Assembly: GCA_001898035.1 (NCBI GenBank)
Contig: MKRX01000001.1
Coordinates: forward strand, 280,162 to 344,161
Direction: 5' to 3'
DNA: 64,000 nt
Origin: Armatimonadetes bacterium 55-13
GTDB lineage: Bacteria > Armatimonadota > Fimbriimonadia > Fimbriimonadales > Fimbriimonadaceae
Under the pieces are notes generated by a model, which was not told the DNA's origin, ran no database searches, and saw only the letters and a program-made list of their open reading frames with translations. Positions 17,220-26,790 of the stretch are shown one piece after another (position 1 is the first letter of the stretch; each line of letters begins with the position of its first letter). Both the position numbers and the translations under genes were made by a program.

Positions 17220-19487
17220 TTAGCCGCCCACTTGTTTCAGCATTCGATTGATCGCGGTGCGTTCTGCCGCCGTCGGGCCCTTCTTCAGGGCATCCTGTAG
17301 AATCACTTTCGCTTCGAACTTGCTGTTTTGCGACATCTTGAATCGGGCGATGACAATGTCCTTGAACACAAAGCCAGGGGCAACCTTGTCCACCTCGCCG
17401 TCCGCTTGGGCGTAGCCCGCCACCGCATTCGCCGGATTCGCGTTCTCAATTGCCTTGGAGAACGCCAGCATACAGAGCGCCACATCGTTCCCCGAATCTC
17501 GATCGCCCATCGCCTGCGTCGCCTTGTTGATCGCCGTCCGGGCTTCATCAACCCGGTTCAGAGCCGCCAACGCGTAGGCGCGAACGGCAAGCGAGCCAGG
17601 ATCCTTCGCCGAGCGTGTGTTGTTAGCTGCTTTCACGTAGTCGGCTCGATTATCAGACAACAGCAACTGGTAGGAGGACGTCGGAAGGGCTCCCGTCGAG
17701 CCCGTGGGCCGCGTACCTCCACCCGAGGTCGAACCACTCGTTCCAGACCCGCCACCAGTTGCTCCCGTGGTCCCACCAGAGCCGCCGCCGGAAGTCCCTC
17801 CACTGCCGCCACTCGTCGAGCCCGTGGTGTCAGGGATCGAGCCCGTTGAACCATCCGTCGTCTCGTCCGGCGGCATGGATACGTCTTTGACCATGCAAAT
17901 GTTCGGATTCAAAGTGACCACCTGGTTATCGGCCGAGTACGCCGCCACCGAGAACGAATCGCCCGGCACGATCGTGTTCGGGACCTTGACCTGAACCGTC
18001 TCGTCCGCCCAGCTAACGACCTTCGCTGGCTTCCCATTGATCAAAACCCGGCCCTGTTGGTCGCCAAAGTTCTGCCCGCCAATTGTCAGCGTGCCGTTCA
18101 TATCGACCGAGGCGGGAATCGTTCCCGAAGGCGCTCCCTTGGGTTTATCGGGAGCCTTTCCAATCTGAACTGAGGTTGGATCTTTCGTGACTGGCAAGAA
18201 GCGTCCAAGAATGGTGAGTGTTCCCAACCGCTGGGCGCCCACGATGACCTTCTTGCCATCCAAATCCTTGTCCGTAATCGTCGCCACCACGTACTCCAAC
18301 GTTCCGTGCGATTCAACTTTCGGAGTGATCGGCTCGCCAAGCTGTTGCTTGGTTACCGGATCGAACAAAAGGATCTGAGCTCCAATCAGGTTCTTTCCCC
18401 GAATACGGAAGGGTTCGCCAATCTTAACGCTCGAACGTGTCACGCGTACTTCCATGATGTTTTTGAAGTACAGCTCGTAAGCGTAAACCGCCACCTGGAA
18501 TGCCACAAAGGCGCCCACAATCGCAAAGAAAAACCCCTTGGCATTGCGAACGATTGCTTCGATAAACGCCGTAAACGTGTCCGGGATCGGCGGGCAGTAG
18601 ACCAGCTTCGCCGGAGTCTCTGGCACGCCCGTTTCATTGGTATCGTTAGCTGTCACCGCTGCGCCAAGATTGGCGCTCGAAGGTCCATAGGTCGCTTCTT
18701 CCGGCAACGGCGGCACCGTGGGTGCATCCAGTCGCTGAATCTGAAGTGGCAAAGGCGTCGGGGTGTGCGATCCCCGAATCATCTTTAACCGGCTGATCGC
18801 CCGAATCGGCACCGTTCGGACCGAATCGCCGCCCGGTTCGGGCGGCGGAATCGCAATCCTCGACACCGGAGTGTCCACCAAGACGTTCTGCGGTCGCGGC
18901 AGTTTCAGATCGCAGTAAAGCCAGTCGTTCCCCTGGTTATCGATCGCCAACTCGTACGAAGAACCACGTCGCAAGATGCCCACGCGTCGAATCTCTGGCG
19001 AGAAATTGACCTGCCACTTATAGAACGGTCGGACGATGATCGAAACCGGAATCTCGGTGATGCGTTCTTGACGCGCCAACTGGGGATCGTCGCTGACGAT
19101 GCGAGTCTCGACAATCACTTTCGCCCGATAAACCCCTGCCCGGCACTCCGATTTCTCCGGCACAAAGAAGCTCAACAACACATCGCGAGCCCCTCCATCC
19201 TTGATGAAGACGGTCAGCGATTGATTGCGAGGTCCGGCTTGATCGGGCTTGCCCGAAGGCGGCGCATTCTCAGGACCACCTGCCGGTGGAAGCGCCGCCA
19301 CCGTGTACCAGGCATCCTGCCAGTAGGCGTCTTCGCACTTCAGCTTGATCGTATAAGAGTTCTGCCGTGGGGTCGTATTGATCAGCCGAAGGGTCGCCAC
19401 GCCCGTGCCCACAAACCCCTCGGGGAGGGGCTGCTTCTGCGGTTTTCGACCTGGGACGACATCGACTTCGCTTTGAAGTAACTTCAT
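17220..19487 (-). CDS. Bitopic membrane protein with IPT/TIG-like domain, Gly/Ser/Thr linker and TPR-like tail
   Basis: 755 residues, no signal peptide. The N-terminal ~300 residues are beta-rich, with COG1470-like phrasing such as ATLRLINTTPRQNSYTIKLK. A single membrane helix is predicted near 316-340 (FAIVGAFVAFQVAVYAYELY). After it come a beta domain (VRVTRSSVKIGEPFRIRGKN) and an IPT/TIG-like domain (GTLTIGGQNFGDQQGRVLIN), then about 60 residues of almost only Gly, Ser, Thr and Pro (540-605), and a helical repeat region to the end. It overlaps the 812-residue gene by four bases and precedes a caspase gene by 51 bases. I infer a membrane anchor or receptor linking the injection particle to envelope proteins. 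No enzyme motif is seen. Confidence 0.75.
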   Translation of the reverse strand: MKLLQSEVDVVPGRKPQKQPLPEGFVGTGVATLRLINTTPRQNSYTIKLKCEDAYWQDAWYTVAALPPAGGPENAPPSGKPDQAGPRNQSLTVFIKDGGARDVLLSFFVPEKSECRAGVYRAKVIVETRIVSDDPQLARQERITEIPVSIIVRPFYKWQVNFSPEIRRVGILRRGSSYELAIDNQGNDWLYCDLKLPRPQNVLVDTPVSRIAIPPPEPGGDSVRTVPIRAISRLKMIRGSHTPTPLPLQIQRLDAPTVPPLPEEATYGPSSANLGAAVTANDTNETGVPETPAKLVYCPPIPDTFTAFIEAIVRNAKGFFFAIVGAFVAFQVAVYAYELYFKNIMEVRVTRSSVKIGEPFRIRGKNLIGAQILLFDPVTKQQLGEPITPKVESHGTLEYVVATITDKDLDGKKVIVGAQRLGTLTILGRFLPVTKDPTSVQIGKAPDKPKGAPSGTIPASVDMNGTLTIGGQNFGDQQGRVLINGKPAKVVSWADETVQVKVPNTIVPGDSFSVAAYSADNQVVTLNPNICMVKDVSMPPDETTDGSTGSIPDTTGSTSGGSGGTSGGGSGGTTGATGGGSGTSGSTSGGGTRPTGSTGALPTSSYQLLLSDNRADYVKAANNTRSAKDPGSLAVRAYALAALNRVDEARTAINKATQAMGDRDSGNDVALCMLAFSKAIENANPANAVAGYAQADGEVDKVAPGFVFKDIVIARFKMSQNSKFEAKVILQDALKKGPTAAERTAINRMLKQVGG

Positions 19488-21922
19488 TCGCCCGCCACCT
19501 TCAACTTAATTCTAAGGAGCTGCATCTTCCCATCCGTGGTCAGGAGTTCCCATGTCGATTCACCATCGGTCGGCAGGTTCTCGGCATCCGTTACCGAAAT
19601 CTTCGCGGTAACCGCCGCGTTCGGGTTGATCACCTGGTTGTCCCCTTGCTTCACCAAAAAGTCGGTGATCTTAAATCCTTGCGGAGTGCGAATTGTCCAA
19701 GCCACGATGGTCTGGCCATTCACCCGACCTGCTCCCGTCAAATTCCTAAAGGTCAACGGCACAATTCCAGACCTGGGAACGATGATCGTGACGTCTCGAA
19801 CGGTGATCGGTACCTTGTCCTCTCCTATTGCCTCCTTGCTATCGCTCCCCTGCAGAACCGCGTTCGGCCCACTCAATAACAGATCAAGCATCCCGTTAGT
19901 TCGGATTGGTACAAACCGGACATCCGTCTTGAGCCCGCCTCCGAAAAACTTCGAGGCTAATTCATAGGTCACCTTTTGGGCTTGGGCGTAATCCACGATC
20001 TGCGCGCTATCGTTCGCCGCGTGTCCTTCCATCTTCATCGGCTCTGCGCGCTGGCCCTCGAACTTGCTCAGTTTCAACATTGCATAGCTCGGCGCACTCC
20101 ATTTCAAATGAACGTCGAGTTTGGACTGATTAGGCTCGGAGCCCACGACATAGAATGCACCGCCATCGCCTTGAATCGCGTTCGTGACTCTCAGGCTGTC
20201 CCCGTTGCTGCCCAGCAGAACCAGGGCGATCAGGAAGAGCGGAATCATGATGAACATCGGAAGCGGGAAAACTCTCCAACGCGATCCGGTTAGCGTAACG
20301 GAGTTTCCGGTCTTGGCTCCGTTTCCCGCATCCGTTACCGGCATCGCCGTAACCTTGACCGTGTGTTTCTCCCGCCAACCCAGCCACCAAGTGCCCTTTC
20401 GCTGAAGTGTGAACTTGTGCGGCACCGGAACTGGCGGCCTTCCCGCGCTCGGAGAAACCAAGTTCTCGACTTCCTTATCGAAAAGATAAGTCCAATGCGG
20501 GGTTTCGTACATTGGCGCGGGTTCCTGAGGCGATCCATCCGCCGCTGGCGACTCGTCCATAACCGCAATTCGATAGGCGGTATCTGCATTGCCTCCGCTT
20601 TCCACTTCCAACTCAAAGGGAATTGCTTTGGAGAGAGGTCCGACTTTCGCGCTGTTCTTCTTCGCCGTCAAGGCGACGGCAGGCGCCGCTTGTACGGTCA
20701 GGGTCAAGAAGCAATTGCTGAGCGGCTTACCAAGAATCCCAAAGGAAACCGCGAACGGGTAACTCGCCGGTTCCGCATGGATCGGTGGCTTCAGCAAAAA
20801 TGCCACATCGCCGGAGCCTCCAGGGGTGATATTCACCTGATCGCGAACCAAACTGATCCACTCGGAAGGCAGCGAGCGGTCTTCTTGTAACACATAGGTG
20901 CGGACCCCCGACTGGTCGTTGTTGACGCCAAACCTAACCAGAATCGTCTCACCCGGGCGGGCATAGAGCGTTGTCCCTTCTTTCGGATTGCTCACGACAT
21001 GGTCGGCGGGGTAGGCCGCCGCCACGTCCTCGATCTCTTCAGGCTCCTCCTCCGGAATCCCAAAGTCCACCACCTTGGGAGTTGGCGGTTCAACCGGCTT
21101 GGGTGGCTCCGGAATTGGAACGGGTATGGGTTCGGGTTCAGGCGTTGGTTCGGGTTCCGGATCCGGTTCTGGCTCAGGAATTGGATCAGGCTCCGGCGGC
21201 GTTAGATCGATGATCTTCGGACCTGCTGGAGGAGGAGTCTGAACCTTGGGTTCTTCGGGCGTCCGCGGCGGTTCGGAAACGACGGGCATGGTCGCAACCT
21301 CAATCTCCTTAACGGGTTCCGCCTCGACCGCCTGTTCTTCAAGCGAAACTTCTTCGAGAACAGGTGCTTCCACCGCCACGGGAGTCTCCACCGGAATAAC
21401 CGGCGCAACCTCCTCTTTGACTTTCTTAGGGCGTTCTTTCTTCGGCTTAACCGGCGGCTCTTCCGGTGGCGTTTCTTTCTTGGGTGGTTGGCTAGCTTTC
21501 TCTGGCTTCGATTCCGGTTCGGGCTTGGCTCCAATGACGGGCTCTGGCGCCGGCGGCGTCGGAGGCTCGGGCGTCTTGGCTGCGGCCAACAGGCGCATCA
21601 CCAGTTGGATAACTCCATTCGGCTCAACTGGATCGCCATTTAGAAAGAGCTTAACGGTAAACGGATAGTCGCCCGCTTCTGCCCCCTCGGTACTCTGTAC
21701 CGGCACTAAAATCGAACTTGACTCGAACGGGACCACCGGCAGCTTGGGTTCCTTCTGAGGTCCCCAAGGTCCGAGCCCGTCCACCTCTGCCGTAAACGTA
21801 ACCACCTTGTCGGCGGAGTTCTGGCAGGTGAACAAGAGTTCCAGCGGCTCCCCCGCGGGAACCGTAATGACCGAACCCGGTGCCGGGTCTTGCCAAGTTT
21901 TTTGATACGAGACGTTTGCCAA
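19484..21922 (-). CDS. Large bitopic membrane protein with long Pro/Glu-rich spacer
   Basis: 812 residues starting at TTG, without a signal peptide. An N-terminal beta domain (VITVPAGEPLELLFTCQN) is followed by a long low-complexity spacer rich in Pro, Glu, Lys and Val (about 115-305) with (E/D)PEP repeats. Two further beta-sandwich parts (TTLYARPGETILVRFGVNN near 320) resemble COG1470/CARDB modules. A single membrane helix lies near 550-572 (MFIMIPLFLIALVLLG), then a C-terminal beta region. It is translationally coupled to the next membrane gene and sits directly downstream of the collar-like/DUF4159 gene of the eCIS locus. The layout is what one would expect of a membrane anchor for a contractile particle; that role is inference. 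Confidence 0.75.
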   Translation of the reverse strand: MANVSYQKTWQDPAPGSVITVPAGEPLELLFTCQNSADKVVTFTAEVDGLGPWGPQKEPKLPVVPFESSSILVPVQSTEGAEAGDYPFTVKLFLNGDPVEPNGVIQLVMRLLAAAKTPEPPTPPAPEPVIGAKPEPESKPEKASQPPKKETPPEEPPVKPKKERPKKVKEEVAPVIPVETPVAVEAPVLEEVSLEEQAVEAEPVKEIEVATMPVVSEPPRTPEEPKVQTPPPAGPKIIDLTPPEPDPIPEPEPDPEPEPTPEPEPIPVPIPEPPKPVEPPTPKVVDFGIPEEEPEEIEDVAAAYPADHVVSNPKEGTTLYARPGETILVRFGVNNDQSGVRTYVLQEDRSLPSEWISLVRDQVNITPGGSGDVAFLLKPPIHAEPASYPFAVSFGILGKPLSNCFLTLTVQAAPAVALTAKKNSAKVGPLSKAIPFELEVESGGNADTAYRIAVMDESPAADGSPQEPAPMYETPHWTYLFDKEVENLVSPSAGRPPVPVPHKFTLQRKGTWWLGWREKHTVKVTAMPVTDAGNGAKTGNSVTLTGSRWRVFPLPMFIMIPLFLIALVLLGSNGDSLRVTNAIQGDGGAFYVVGSEPNQSKLDVHLKWSAPSYAMLKLSKFEGQRAEPMKMEGHAANDSAQIVDYAQAQKVTYELASKFFGGGLKTDVRFVPIRTNGMLDLLLSGPNAVLQGSDSKEAIGEDKVPITVRDVTIIVPRSGIVPLTFRNLTGAGRVNGQTIVAWTIRTPQGFKITDFLVKQGDNQVINPNAAVTAKISVTDAENLPTDGESTWELLTTDGKMQLLRIKLKVAGE

Positions 21923-21925
21923 ACC

Positions 21926-23092
21926 TTAAACTTTTGTTAGCTCGGCCCGACGCTTCCTCCGCGCCGCGAACGCTGTCACGTTCAAACCGAACTCGACCGC
22001 CCTCCTAATGCGATCTCGACTACCTTCGTCGTCTGGCTTTGGAACATTGCCTTGCCAGGCTCCGCCGTAGTCGTGTGTGCTGAGAAGAATCCCTTTCTCT
22101 AAATCTCCCGTCAATGTTCCCTTATCGGCTCCTCCCGGAGGTGCCGAAGCAAACAAATGGTGCGCTCGCAGAACCGGCGAATCTTTGGCGATTGGCTTCA
22201 TCGTCGCGCCAACTCCCTTCGCAATTTCCGCAAACGACTTCACAAATCCATCGCTCCCTTTGCTGGCTTCCGCAAACAGCGTCCCCCCATTCTCAAGGTA
22301 TCTGCGCAGACCATCAAGTTGATCCTTGTTGATCGCCTGAAAATCCCCTTCGCAGGAGACATACAGCAAGAGAGGATCGGTTGCCTCACCGGCTGCCCGC
22401 AGGTTAAACAAGCCATCGAAGAACAAGTGGAACCCCAGGCCGTTCGCCTCGCGGATCATGTTGTAAAGCCCCGCGCGGTTTGGCTTCCAAGCCCCCGGAT
22501 CGGCCGTTGGCAAGAAGCAAAGCTCACCCACCCCGCCGTCGGCATAGCAATGGGGGAACGCAAGCACTCGGTAAAGCTGATTAAGCTCATCCTCCGCCGG
22601 ATCGAACGGATTCTTCGCATCCTTGATCGGCTTGTCCTTGCCAGAACGGTCGACTCGCGCCAATTCCAAATGCGGCGTCTTGGGCAACTCTTTGGTCGCC
22701 ACGACCTGACGGCCTTCCACCAGCCGGAAATACTTCTTACCGCCGCCCACCGTCACCGCCGAGCGGCTGTCGTAGTTGTCTTCGTAGGCAATGGTGATGT
22801 AGGTCTGTCCCTTTTCCTCCAAAACGAAGGAGGCAGGCTCCGATAAGAGTAGGGTGCGCCCCTCTTGGTCGATGCCCACGCCCGGAGCCACCACCAAGGT
22901 GCGCTCCTGCTTTGGCGAAACGAACACCTCCAGCCCATAAACGATGCCCGGACGGTGAGAGCCTGCCGCATGCAGGAACCGGTGGGTCGTGTGCTGAGCG
23001 TGCGCCTCCCGCCACACATCCGCGTCGATCGGAAGCTCGTTAAACGGCTCAATTCCCGATATCCGTCGTGCAATCAGTTCTTCGATTGGCAT
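21926..23092 (-). CDS. eCIS-associated protein: collar/tail-like N-terminus fused to DUF4159
   Basis: 388 residues, no signal peptide. The N-terminal ~150 residues (RFLHAAGSHRPGIVYGLEVF, then VVAPGVGIDQEGRTLLLSEP) match a module seen in several contractile-injection loci, where a C-terminal tail or collar protein reports a fixed pose for loops. The C-terminal ~215 residues match DUF4159, a fold related to glutamine-amidotransferase-like domains, with CYADGGVGELCFLP, LLLYVSCEGDF and LDGLRRYLENGGTLFAE. DUF4159 proteins I know of are mostly membrane-linked or exported, so finding it on a baseplate-side gene is unusual. The gene lies one base after tail protein I. Confidence 0.7.
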   Translation of the reverse strand: MPIEELIARRISGIEPFNELPIDADVWREAHAQHTTHRFLHAAGSHRPGIVYGLEVFVSPKQERTLVVAPGVGIDQEGRTLLLSEPASFVLEEKGQTYITIAYEDNYDSRSAVTVGGGKKYFRLVEGRQVVATKELPKTPHLELARVDRSGKDKPIKDAKNPFDPAEDELNQLYRVLAFPHCYADGGVGELCFLPTADPGAWKPNRAGLYNMIREANGLGFHLFFDGLFNLRAAGEATDPLLLYVSCEGDFQAINKDQLDGLRRYLENGGTLFAEASKGSDGFVKSFAEIAKGVGATMKPIAKDSPVLRAHHLFASAPPGGADKGTLTGDLEKGILLSTHDYGGAWQGNVPKPDDEGSRDRIRRAVEFGLNVTAFAARRKRRAELTKV

Positions 23093-23093
23093 G

Positions 23094-24170
23094 TTACGCG
23101 CTGGTTCTCCTCAAAATGCGAAGGGAATACGCCGTATGCGCCGGCTTCTCCCAAGTAATAATGTCGTGCACCACTTGCTCGTTGATCTTTGAAGGATCTG
23201 TCAGAGCGATGCTGACCACAAAGGTATGCGCGGGCACGTCGCCCAGCTTCGTTTCGGGCGCGCCCATCTTCGTCTCCGGTCCCAAGCGCATGCCCCGAAC
23301 CGGAAGATCGTTGATTTCAGGCTTCACGCCGGTGTAAATCTCCAAGTATCGAGAAAGCCCACGATGAGTCCCCCGCCATCGATACAATTCGACGGCTTCT
23401 CGGATCAAGTGCCGCCGCTGCATTTCCGACCAGTTTTCGTCAAGCGGAATGCAGACCCAAGCCCCTAGCCAAATTAGAAACTCCGAAGGAGCCGAAAATG
23501 GCCCAAACAGCGAATCCATCCGATCCAAGGTCCGCTGCAAGGGACGCAAACTGTCTTCAAATCCCAGCAGGAATCGCTCAAAGAAGGGCGTGTCTCCATT
23601 CTCTTCTTCCCGAAGCTTGTCCATCTCTTCGAGATAGACCGAAGGAAGCATATTCAGCAGGCGACTTTGCGGGTGGGTTAACGTGAGAAATCCCGGTCGT
23701 CGGATCTCACCACCTTCCTGATCTCGAACCACGACGTCGAAACCGTACGTCCCTGGTACAACTCCGTCATCCAACTTGGCCCTCAGTTCCAAGCTGAACA
23801 TGCGAGTCTCACCCGCCAAGATCATCGCCGTCAGCGTCTGCCCATCGCCGCTGACTTCGTCCTGAGCATCCAAAGCGTCGCCACCCTGAAGTTCACGGGC
23901 CTTTCTTTGTAAGTAGGTCCATCCCGCCCAAGACTTCCGCCAAGCCCCATGATCCGGCTCGATGGTCAAGGTCACCTTGACCGCCCGATCTGCCGGAGCG
24001 GTGACCGTAACCATGGCCGATCGTTTCGGCTCCGCCTTGTGCCACAGCGCCTCGTACCGATCAAGCGCTAGTTCCGGATTCTGCGGAATAAGTTCAAGCG
24101 TGACGAAGTCGGGTCGAAGGTCGACATCCAACCCCGCGATCTCCTTAGCCGCTTGAATCGCCTGCGCCAC
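23094..24170 (-). CDS. Phage tail protein I-like baseplate component (Pvc12/Afp12 type)
   Basis: 358 residues from a GTG start that follows the baseplate J stop directly. The C-terminal half carries the family signature: RLLNMLPSVYLEEMD, FFERFLLGFEDSLRPLQRTLDRMDSL (in part), then FLIWLGAWVCIPLDENW, LIREAVELYRWRGTHRGLSR and LEIYTGVKPEI, as in tail protein I of P2-type phages and their eCIS relatives. The N-terminal half is beta-rich. It would form part of the baseplate wedge together with the adjacent J protein and gp25-like protein. Confidence 0.88.
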   Translation of the reverse strand: MAQAIQAAKEIAGLDVDLRPDFVTLELIPQNPELALDRYEALWHKAEPKRSAMVTVTAPADRAVKVTLTIEPDHGAWRKSWAGWTYLQRKARELQGGDALDAQDEVSGDGQTLTAMILAGETRMFSLELRAKLDDGVVPGTYGFDVVVRDQEGGEIRRPGFLTLTHPQSRLLNMLPSVYLEEMDKLREEENGDTPFFERFLLGFEDSLRPLQRTLDRMDSLFGPFSAPSEFLIWLGAWVCIPLDENWSEMQRRHLIREAVELYRWRGTHRGLSRYLEIYTGVKPEINDLPVRGMRLGPETKMGAPETKLGDVPAHTFVVSIALTDPSKINEQVVHDIITWEKPAHTAYSLRILRRTSA

Positions 24171-26333
24171 CTAGACCCCGCTCCCGTTTAACGGGGTGTA
24201 CTCGTCATTGCCCACCGAAGTGATCGGAACTACCCGAATCGTATGTTGACGGGTGCAGAACAACTCGCCTTCACCCAACCGCACGCCTTGCTCGTTCGAT
24301 GCCTGCTCCTCGGGGCCAAGAAGGCCTTCGTCCCGGTTCACCAACCGAGAGACAAAGATCTTAGCGTCGAGCAGGAAAGCCACACCTCGGACGGAGCCAA
24401 TCTGGGCATAGATATCGGCCAAGGTCAAGGAACGACGGAACGGCCACCCTTCGCCCGCCGGGCCTCCGTAGAGAGGGTGAAGGAAGTAGTTCAAACGCTC
24501 CCGCACCCGGGCCGAGACCTCTTCTGCATTCGCTCGTGGGTCCGCCACCAACCGAATGTCAAGCGACACAAAAACGTACTCCGGCTCGGCCACTTCTACA
24601 ATGGTTGTCAAGAGTCGGTGCTGATCGAGGTAAGCCAAAACTTCTTCGATGGTCTTCTCGCTCACCTGAAGATGTTCGGGACGTGGGACCTCGATATTGC
24701 GGCCCAACGCCGGAACGATCAGCATCCGCACCGTGCCCGGATTCGGTAAATTCTGACGACTGTCGGCCGGATGTTGGAGTGGCTGAATACATCTCGCCCG
24801 CCCCACGCTGCCCGATGCTTTCTGGGCCAAGAACTCGAAATCGTCTGAAGTCACCGCCCGATTTCGGATCTTCAGGATCTCTTTGGCCCGCATGATCGCG
24901 TGATCCAGTGTCTCTTGGTCGCGTCCTCCAATCGCCGGGCGAGGATTCGAAACGCCTGAAATGTACGGATAGGAACCTTTGAGCACCGTCACCTTGTTCT
25001 CCCGAACGTTCCCATGGACGCCTCCGCCCGTTCGGTAGGAGGACATTCCCACGATCAAACCCTGCTCGGGGATCGCCCCATACTGAGTCGTTGTTCCATC
25101 CGGGTTGCGCAACACTGGACCGAACGCGATTGCCCCGGTCAACTCGTCGTAAGTAAAATGCCGGTCCCCCGCCGCACTCTCCGAAAAGTCTTGGACCCGC
25201 TTCCAGGGAATCCAACCATCCATGTCGTCGGGCGCATCCCCCAGAGCGCCTACCAAAACGGTATCCGCTTCTCTCAAGGCAAGCGTCGGCGGATACTTGA
25301 CAGTGAATGTCTGCCCCGGAATCCCATCGCTAATTCCCAACGGCTCGTTCCGAACAACGGAGCACTGCGTTGAAGAGACGGTTCCTCCCACCGTTCGCGC
25401 CGCCAAATAGGTAACTTCCGGCGGTTTCTGATAAGGGTCCGGCCCTTTCTGTTCCGGTCCACGCGGAGGAAGGTCGGCGGCCAAAGTCGTATACCGAACG
25501 CGAAGCCAATAGGCCTTGACGCCCGCAACCTGCGAATCCACCATCCCATCCGGCATCGCCAACTCCACGTATCCGGTACGGTTGAAACCATAGGTTCGAT
25601 CCTCGGTGACTTCCAAAGGACGCCAACTTGCCGATGCTCCGTGCCAAATCTCCCAAATCTGCGCAGGATAGCTCTCGTTCAATCCCGTCGCGGCCGCCGT
25701 GAGACACTCGGCATATATCTGGACGACGTTGCCCGACACATCGTTTTCAAAACCCAGATAAAAGCAGTCGCCCTGCCCGGGAGTGGCGCTGAAGACGGGA
25801 AAAGCGATGTTAGATTCGCTCGGCTCTGAGGGTAAATCGAACGTACGGGCATCCGCCGCTTCACGTTCTCCGGTCCCTGCTTCGCGGCGGGGCAACGCAA
25901 ACGCATGGCGCAGCTTGGGTCTGACCATCCGCAAGTCCCGATCTGTCACAAATTCGATCGCATCTTCCGTCTCTGTGCGAACGGTGGCCGCCGCCGTCTG
26001 ACCGCCCTTCAGTTGGACTTCGTTCTCTTCCGCACCTTCTTCGTCCTCAATCCATCGAGAAAGTCGGAATCGCAGGTCGGTGGTTGCCGCTTCTGCGGGC
26101 TCGAGCCTGACGCCCAACATGTCCAAAAACCGGATGTGATTCTTCTCCGGCACCTGGTTCATGCGGAAAAGCATCGTTTCCGTCAAATAGGCGAACAACT
26201 CAAGGAGAGTGATTCCGGGATCGGAAACGTTATGGTCCGTCCACTCCGGGCATCGCAGCCCGATCATCCGCTTGGTATCGTCTACCAGTGACTGAAAGCT
26301 GCGGTCGTCCAGATTCGGCGAGGGAAGTGGCAC
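24171..26333 (-). CDS. Baseplate J-like wedge protein (Pvc11/Afp11 type)
   Basis: 720 residues, the typical length of putative baseplate assembly proteins of eCIS loci. It begins with PLPSPNLDDRSFQSLVDDTK and CPEWTDHNVSDPGITLLELF, the conserved opening of this family, and near residue 470 has RPAIGGRDQETLDHAIMRAK and RNRAVTSDDFEFLAQKASG, typical of baseplate J. It forms the wedge holding sheath and tube at the base. It is separated from the gp25-like gene by three bases and directly abuts tail protein I. Confidence 0.93.
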   Translation of the reverse strand: MPLPSPNLDDRSFQSLVDDTKRMIGLRCPEWTDHNVSDPGITLLELFAYLTETMLFRMNQVPEKNHIRFLDMLGVRLEPAEAATTDLRFRLSRWIEDEEGAEENEVQLKGGQTAAATVRTETEDAIEFVTDRDLRMVRPKLRHAFALPRREAGTGEREAADARTFDLPSEPSESNIAFPVFSATPGQGDCFYLGFENDVSGNVVQIYAECLTAAATGLNESYPAQIWEIWHGASASWRPLEVTEDRTYGFNRTGYVELAMPDGMVDSQVAGVKAYWLRVRYTTLAADLPPRGPEQKGPDPYQKPPEVTYLAARTVGGTVSSTQCSVVRNEPLGISDGIPGQTFTVKYPPTLALREADTVLVGALGDAPDDMDGWIPWKRVQDFSESAAGDRHFTYDELTGAIAFGPVLRNPDGTTTQYGAIPEQGLIVGMSSYRTGGGVHGNVRENKVTVLKGSYPYISGVSNPRPAIGGRDQETLDHAIMRAKEILKIRNRAVTSDDFEFLAQKASGSVGRARCIQPLQHPADSRQNLPNPGTVRMLIVPALGRNIEVPRPEHLQVSEKTIEEVLAYLDQHRLLTTIVEVAEPEYVFVSLDIRLVADPRANAEEVSARVRERLNYFLHPLYGGPAGEGWPFRRSLTLADIYAQIGSVRGVAFLLDAKIFVSRLVNRDEGLLGPEEQASNEQGVRLGEGELFCTRQHTIRVVPITSVGNDEYTPLNGSGV

Positions 26334-26336
26334 GTC

Positions 26337-26744
26337 TTACTCTTCCCCCGGAATCGTGTAGAAGGGAAACACAAGGTTCCGTTGAGAATTCGTCGCGATG
26401 ATCTGATATCGAATGTCCAACACTAAGGCGCTCTCCCCACGTGGATTCGGCAGCGTCTTCACGTCCAACACGTCGATCCGAGGCTCCCACATTGAGAGCG
26501 CTTCGATCACATACCGGCGAGCCAAGCCGCTCGTCGCCGGATCGTTGGGTGCGAAGACAAGACTGTGAATCTCACAACCAAATTCCGGTCGCATGGGCCG
26601 TTCACCTTTGCGGGTCATCAGGATGAGCCGAATCGCTTCTTCCACGTCCTGCTCCTCATGAACGAGCTCAATGCGTCCCCGATTATCGAGCCGGGGCGGA
26701 AACTTCCACCCCGAGCCCAAAAAATTCTTCGTTGAATCCCTCAT
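26337..26744 (-). CDS. gp25/GPW-like baseplate wedge protein (Pvc9/Afp9 type)
   Basis: 135 residues with LGSGWKFPPRLDNRGRIELV and the core VEEAIRLILMTRKGERPMRP, EFGCEIHSLVFAPND, the signature of the GPW/gp25 family, which nucleates sheath assembly at the baseplate. The ATG at 26744 has no obvious ribosome-binding sequence, and 46 bases separate it from the PAAR gene. Size and order agree with other eCIS loci. Confidence 0.93.
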   Translation of the reverse strand: MRDSTKNFLGSGWKFPPRLDNRGRIELVHEEQDVEEAIRLILMTRKGERPMRPEFGCEIHSLVFAPNDPATSGLARRYVIEALSMWEPRIDVLDVKTLPNPRGESALVLDIRYQIIATNSQRNLVFPFYTIPGEE

Positions 26745-26790
26745 AAAACAAATGCACTCCCCTGGTCATTCTACAAGGATTGCAATTGTA

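Noticed and set aside
17670..17860. Direct repeats as a mobile-element scar
   Set aside because: They are codon-level repeats of a Gly/Ser/Thr linker inside a continuous reading frame.
21050..21215. Tandem repeat array
   Set aside because: It encodes the Pro/Glu-rich spacer of the 812-residue membrane protein.
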